DNA of 64,000 bases from positions 32,322 to 96,321 of the forward strand of contig CAIKCI010000012.1 of assembly GCA_903825895.1 (NCBI GenBank). The letters run 5' to 3'. Position numbers and translations under genes: made by a program. Origin of the DNA: an uncultured Actinomycetes bacterium (lineage in GTDB: Bacteria > Actinomycetota > Acidimicrobiia > Acidimicrobiales > RAAP-2). Positions 60,741 to 64,000 of this stretch are shown here, one piece after another; position 1 is the stretch's first letter; each line of letters opens with the position of its first letter. The notes under the pieces were generated by a model, which had not been told where the DNA came from, did no database searches, and was given only the letters and a program-made list of their open reading frames with translations.

Positions 60741-62039
60741 GTGATTCGTGTTCAGCCCCTGAGCACCCATTCTGGTCGGTACTACGTGGACGATCCTGCC
60801 CGAGAGGTTCGTGACGTCACCAATGCAGGGTCAGGCGGAGTGTGGGTAGGCGCCGGAGCGAAGAAGCTCGGGCTTGAAGGTTCAGTTGAGTTGCAGACCT
60901 TTGATCGAGTTCTTGCCGGCCAACCTCCCGGATCCACCCTGACCGGATTTCCACGACGTCAACGTACAGCATTTGATCTCATTGTCGCAGCCCCAAAGTG
61001 CGTGAGCATTTTGTTCGCTGCACCCGACCATGAGGTGGCGCGTGCGGTTGTTCATGCGCATCATGATGCCATTGATGCCGTTGTTCGCTATCTCCAGGAT
61101 CGAGCTCTTACGGTTACCAGGAGAGAATCCCACACGGGTGAGGTGCGAGCCTTGCCTGTCGATGGAGCGATCGCTGCGCGATTTACCCACGGCGTCTCTC
61201 GAAGTGGCGATCCTCACCTGCATAGTCATCTGATTGTGGCCAACATGGCCCACGACAGCGATGGCCGTTTTGGCGCACTCGATGCTCGAAGTCTTACGGC
61301 GCACCGACACGCAGCCGATGCTCTCTATCGAGCCCATTTGCGCGAACGCTTGGCTCGTGATCTTTCGCTGACGTGGGAGCGAGACCTTCACGGGCGAGAG
61401 CAAATCGCCGGGATCGATAACGCCACCATTGCATGTTTTAGTGGGCGCCAAGCGCAACGTCGTCAAGGCGATTGGATGATGCCGGACAAGGAGCTGCACT
61501 CTCGGGCGACCTTCGAAGAGCGTTGGGAGGAGCGCCGCCGCCAAGCCCCACTCTTCGAGGGCTCCCCTCGAGTGGTGGTCCGGGGCGAGACCCTCGATGA
61601 GCACCGTTTCTCCGGCACGCTCTATGGCGGAACGATTCATGCTCGCCGACTCATTGTTGCTTGGGCTGAGAGCGCGCCGGGCGGGGTGAGGGCCTCGACG
61701 ATAGACCACGTGCTCAGCAAGCTGAATGACCCCTTAGGCCGAGGAGTCTACGAAACGCCGCTTCGGCGCGTGGATGTTCAGCCGTCGCAGCACCTGTTAC
61801 GGGTATTGGGGAGTCGGCCCACCGATCGCAGCGAGCTTGACCGATGGTGGGCGCGCTCTCGGCTTATCGAGCGCGTTCAGGAGAGCCCCCGGCGCGCCTT
61901 GTCCGGGGATCGTGAACGACCTCGTCGTGATCACGCTGTGGATCGCTTAGGAGTCGGTCAAAACCTTGGTGGCCAACGCCTTGTCGGCTTCGATCGGCGA
62001 GAAGATCTCGCCAGGGAGCATCCCGGTAGGACGCGGTGA
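60741..62039 (+). CDS. MobF-type (TrwC-like) relaxase
   Basis: A 432-residue relaxase domain from a GTG at 60741. The N-terminal GRYYVDD supplies two Tyr near residue 15, the place of the catalytic pair. The metal site HLHSH with H159, H161, H163 (GDPHLHSHLIVANMAH) and the SLTAHRHAADALYRAHLRERLA helix match MobF relaxases, which nick a single DNA strand at oriT. There is no C-terminal helicase domain, unlike TrwC/TraI. The C-terminal PLRRVDVQPSQHLLRVLG and R-rich end resemble actinobacterial relaxase tails. The last 176 nt run antisense to the TraG-like gene. Confidence 0.82.
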   Translation: MIRVQPLSTHSGRYYVDDPAREVRDVTNAGSGGVWVGAGAKKLGLEGSVELQTFDRVLAGQPPGSTLTGFPRRQRTAFDLIVAAPKCVSILFAAPDHEVARAVVHAHHDAIDAVVRYLQDRALTVTRRESHTGEVRALPVDGAIAARFTHGVSRSGDPHLHSHLIVANMAHDSDGRFGALDARSLTAHRHAADALYRAHLRERLARDLSLTWERDLHGREQIAGIDNATIACFSGRQAQRRQGDWMMPDKELHSRATFEERWEERRRQAPLFEGSPRVVVRGETLDEHRFSGTLYGGTIHARRLIVAWAESAPGGVRASTIDHVLSKLNDPLGRGVYETPLRRVDVQPSQHLLRVLGSRPTDRSELDRWWARSRLIERVQESPRRALSGDRERPRRDHAVDRLGVGQNLGGQRLVGFDRREDLAREHPGRTR

Positions 62040-63351
62040 GTTCAATCCATCCGAGTTGCTTCCGGTCATCTACTAAGAGCCCCGAGCCCTGGCGACCCTG
62101 GGCGATTTGATCAATATCGAGTCGAGGTTGTCGTGACTCCGTGACACTTTTGCTTTTTGATGCTCGACCCTTCCTGTCGAATGACAAGGATTCGCTGCTG
62201 TGCAGCGCCACGGATCTGCCGGCAAGACTATGGAGCGAGCGCAAGGTGTTCATGTCGGCAATACCGGGCAGGACAAGTGTGGTTGAGAAGAGTGACAGAA
62301 GTCCATCAGCCTCACGACCCCAACGAGCACGCGCTTGACTGAGATCCTGCAAGCACCCAATCGTCAAGACGCCCTGGCCTGCACCTTCGCTGACGAGTTG
62401 AGGCAAGTCGGGGAGGGGAGCGATGTTCGCGAGTTCATCCAAAGCAAACAGCGTGGGCGGCGCCTCACGAGGACGCCGGTACGCAGCATGCTGAATATCG
62501 GTCAAGAGGCCAACGACGATGGGGGCGATGAGCTGCTGTTGGGATGCTGGGGCGCAGATATACAGGGTATTGGGGCCCTCCACAAATGACTGGGGGTCAA
62601 TGAGGGAGCCCTCAGTCGAGCGTAAGACGCTTTCTGATCGGTATGCCCCGAGTACTCCCGAGGTGGTCGAAAAGATCGCTGATCGCTCTTTGGCTTCGGT
62701 GGAAAGGATCCCTTCCAAGAGGGCCACAGATGGATGCACATCACCTACTTGGGTAATGAGGTTCTCAAAGGCTGGCTCGGCATGGTGACGGTCGGTCCAA
62801 TTCAGTACCGAGGCCATGGGCTCGTCCCCTCGTCGAGCGCTGAACAAGAGACAGGCAAGCAACGCGCTCGAACGTTCACTCCAGTGATCCATCCCGCCCG
62901 AGTCACTTTGAGAGCGTTGCTGACTCGACCGAACCATGGATCTCGCCATGGCCAGGGCACCGTCCCAGGTAGAACTTGCATGAAGTGGAGACCAACCAAC
63001 TCGCTCCACTGAAGCGGCTGGGGAAACGCTATTGAACGGATCAAAGACGATGCAGTGTCCCGATCGCTGGCGCGCTGTAGCGGTTGCATCCATGACGTCT
63101 TGCTTGGTTGACGTGGCAACAACGGCACCTGGTGCACAAAAAATATTAGGGATGATGATGGATGTTGTCTTTCCTGAACGAGTGGGACCTAAGACGAGGG
63201 CACTGCGCTGCGAACCACTCCAAACCCAGGTAGAAGCATGTTTTCCGAGCAAAATACCGCTCTGGGGCGCAGTCAATGACGAAGAATCGGTGAACGAATA
63301 CATGTTCGCAACGGTCGCAACAGCGCGTGGACGAGCGTAAATGCTTGACAT
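61864..63351 (-). CDS. VirD4/TraG-like coupling ATPase
   Basis: A 495-residue soluble P-loop ATPase of the T4SS coupling-protein type. Walker A is GPTRSGKTTSIIIPN, Walker B LFALDELANIAPL, then GVLTIGCLQDLSQARARWG and FSTTLVLPGIAD. Residues near ELTASYRDAPWRDLL mark the usual C-terminal end. It has no transmembrane N-terminus, which full-length TraG/VirD4 has, so it may be a soluble or specialised form. It is convergent with the MobF relaxase and overlaps it by 176 nt. Confidence 0.82.
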   Translation of the reverse strand: MSSIYARPRAVATVANMYSFTDSSSLTAPQSGILLGKHASTWVWSGSQRSALVLGPTRSGKTTSIIIPNIFCAPGAVVATSTKQDVMDATATARQRSGHCIVFDPFNSVSPAASVERVGWSPLHASSTWDGALAMARSMVRSSQQRSQSDSGGMDHWSERSSALLACLLFSARRGDEPMASVLNWTDRHHAEPAFENLITQVGDVHPSVALLEGILSTEAKERSAIFSTTSGVLGAYRSESVLRSTEGSLIDPQSFVEGPNTLYICAPASQQQLIAPIVVGLLTDIQHAAYRRPREAPPTLFALDELANIAPLPDLPQLVSEGAGQGVLTIGCLQDLSQARARWGREADGLLSLFSTTLVLPGIADMNTLRSLHSLAGRSVALHSSESLSFDRKGRASKSKSVTESRQPRLDIDQIAQGRQGSGLLVDDRKQLGWIELTASYRDAPWRDLLADRSRQGVGHQGFDRLLSDPQRDHDEVVHDPRTRRAGGSPERAR

Positions 63352-63405
63352 GGGTGCTTTCAGCCATTCAACTGTTAGGTAGCCAATGAAAAGAGGTGAC
63401 TAGAA

Positions 63406-63662
63406 ATGAACACCACGAACGAATCGTTGAGCCTGCGTGGCGCGTGGAAACATGCTCTTCGTACGCTGAGTGATTCGCTTTGTCGTTCATGGAATGTCAG
63501 TTCAGTTCGGAGGTTGTGTTCCGCTCCGTTGAGATCGACAACAGCGATGTTGGCGATTTGGGCGCGTGGCAACACCCAACTGCAAGTGAGTATGAAGGCG
63601 GCCATCGCACCACGTGGGATGTACACCGGCTCCATGGTCAGTTTGTAGGAAATAAAACCTAG
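63406..63662 (+). CDS. possible small ORF with a frame switch
   Basis: An ATG at 63406 with AGAGGTG upstream opens NTTNESLSLRGAWKHALR, in good coding style. From about 63485 the continuing frame (stop 63648) becomes rich in rare codons, while another frame (stop 63662) reads plausibly with EVVFRSVEIDNSDVGDLG and GAWQHPTASEYEGG. Either a frameshift divides one gene of about 85 residues or one of the ORFs is spurious. No family recognised. Confidence 0.3.
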
Positions 63663-63668
63663 GAGGTG
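63661..63668 (+). promoter_or_regulatory. strong ribosome binding site of the histone-like gene
   Basis: AGGAGGTG lies 5 nt before the GTG at 63674, the strongest Shine-Dalgarno in the right end of the window. It fixes the start and suggests abundant expression. Confidence 0.6.
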
Positions 63669-63673
63669 CACCT

Positions 63674-64000
63674 GTGGCAATCGCCGCGAAGAAAAGAAGG
63701 GCGCCGGCTCGCAAGGCCGCTGCTAAGAAAGTGACAAGGAAAGCTCCCGCTCGCAAAGCTGCGAAGCGTCGGGCACCAGCCCGCAAGGCGGCTGCCAAAA
63801 AGGCAACCAAGAAGCGTGCTACCAAAAAGCGTGCTCCTGCACGTAAAGCAGCTGCAAAGAAGACGACCAAGCGTCGTGCTACCAAAAAGCGTGCTCCGGC
63901 TCGTAAAGCAGCTGCAAAGAAGACGACCAAGAAGCGCGCAACCAAAAAGCGTGCTCCTGCTCGTAAAGCAGCTGCAAAGAAGACGACCAAGAAGCGCGCA
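63674..64000 (+). CDS. lysine/alanine-rich histone-like protein (3' end outside window)
   Basis: The first 109 codons of a gene rich in Lys, Ala, Arg and Pro. KAAAKK and RAPARK motifs recur, as in histone H1-like C-terminal tails and bacterial HC1- or Hup-type nucleoid proteins. From 63818 the sequence is a 60-bp tandem repeat encoding ATKKRAPARKAAAKKTTK plus two basic residues, with three full copies seen. There is no globular domain in the visible part, unlike HU-type proteins. It is probably a DNA-compacting or RNA-binding protein. Confidence 0.75.
   Translation, partial: MAIAAKKRRAPARKAAAKKVTRKAPARKAAKRRAPARKAAAKKATKKRATKKRAPARKAAAKKTTKRRATKKRAPARKAAAKKTTKKRATKKRAPARKAAAKKTTKKRA
63818..63997 (+). 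repeat. 60-bp tandem coding repeats, three copies
   Basis: Units 63818-63877, 63878-63937 and 63938-63997 are nearly identical; they differ only at a few positions, mostly third bases. They encode the 20-residue ATKKRAPARK/AAAKKTTKKR unit, and the array continues past the window end. Confidence 0.8.

Larger units (their letters stand above)
63352..63673. other. 322-bp region between the coupling ATPase and the histone-like gene
   Basis: It holds one candidate small ORF (63406-63662) with an apparent frame switch and, at its end, the AGGAGGTG ribosome site of the histone-like gene. I see no tRNA, oriT-like repeat or inverted repeat of note. Confidence 0.5.

Noticed and set aside
62000..63400. 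Prophage or integrative element with integrase and att sites
   Set aside because: Apart from the relaxase and coupling ATPase I see no integrase, phage structural gene, tRNA target or direct repeat pair.
63502..63990. Long minus-strand ORF opposite the histone-like gene
   Set aside because: Its protein is a reverse reading of the Lys/Ala repeats (Ala/Val/Phe-rich), has no ribosome site, and the plus strand has a strong Shine-Dalgarno.
63818..63997. CRISPR array
   Set aside because: The repeats are contiguous coding repeats of 60 bp without spacers, and no cas genes are present.

Overview
The window looks like a chromosomal segment of a moderate-GC actinobacterium, most likely an aquatic member of the Acidimicrobiia. 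That placement is an inference. It rests on a fused PafBC regulator, a Suf-only Fe-S system with SufU, a lysine/alanine-rich histone-like protein, a FadE30-IpdF-FadD3 steroid cluster in the mycobacterial gene order, and many start codons preceded by a TANNNT hexamer at 6-9 nt with no Shine-Dalgarno, which is the architecture of leaderless transcripts. About 60 genes are packed tightly, often with ATGA or TAATG overlaps. I found no tRNA, rRNA, CRISPR array, insertion sequence or prophage.

Layout. 1-5.5 kb: a partial alpha/beta hydrolase, an MBL hydrolase with a flavin reductase, an RmlC-like epimerase, a RodZ-C-like membrane protein and oligopeptidase B. 5.6-16.5 kb: the Fe-S assembly locus, split into sufB alone, then about 4.4 kb of unrelated genes (a frameshifted sulfotransferase-like gene, a GNAT, a Cys-rich protein, and an SDR/NTF2/crotonase operon), then sufD-Rieske-sufC on the plus strand facing a second sufC-sufS-sufU operon on the minus strand. 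16.6-20.9 kb: glyoxalase-II-like hydrolase, acyl-CoA dehydrogenase, a hydrolase-fold protein lacking its nucleophile, thiE, an HhH-GPD protein and RNase H. 20.9-28.4 kb: metH and a cob(I)alamin adenosyltransferase transcribed divergently from a 39-bp mirror-symmetric gap, then pepA, a nitroreductase and a rhodanese-ThiF fusion.

28.5-34.3 kb: a BI-1/YccA protein, a methylmalonyl-CoA mutase catalytic subunit, an ABM protein, an M20 amidohydrolase and a biotin-dependent acyl-CoA carboxylase alpha subunit. 34.3-37.8 kb: biotin ligase, rmlB, rmlD and a GT2 rhamnosyltransferase-like protein. 38-46.5 kb: metY-metX, secA-prfB, ftsE-ftsX and a short ssb. 46.5-52.5 kb: msrB, the steroid cluster, a zinc alcohol dehydrogenase and a short rmlA. 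52.5-60.7 kb: dxs, tldD-pmbA, fmdB, ctaG and pafBC. 60.7-64 kb: a MobF relaxase and a VirD4/TraG-like ATPase with overlapping 3' ends, a small ORF with a frame switch, and a histone-like gene running off the end.

How it fits together. Steroid ring C/D degradation (FadD3, FadE30, IpdF) is expected to yield propionyl-CoA, which the biotin-dependent carboxylase, charged by the adjacent BirA, and the B12-dependent mutase could take towards succinyl-CoA. The adenosyltransferase supplies adenosylcobalamin for the mutase, while MetH uses methylcobalamin and shares its promoter gap with the adenosyltransferase. MetX and MetY supply homocysteine to MetH. The Suf genes supply Fe-S clusters.

The most unusual observations are the mirror-symmetric metH/adenosyltransferase promoter, perfect palindromes in several promoters (17255-17271, 46919-46937, 29337-29354, 5578-5589), the split Suf locus with two facing sufC genes, and a relaxase/coupling-protein pair without the rest of a conjugation system.
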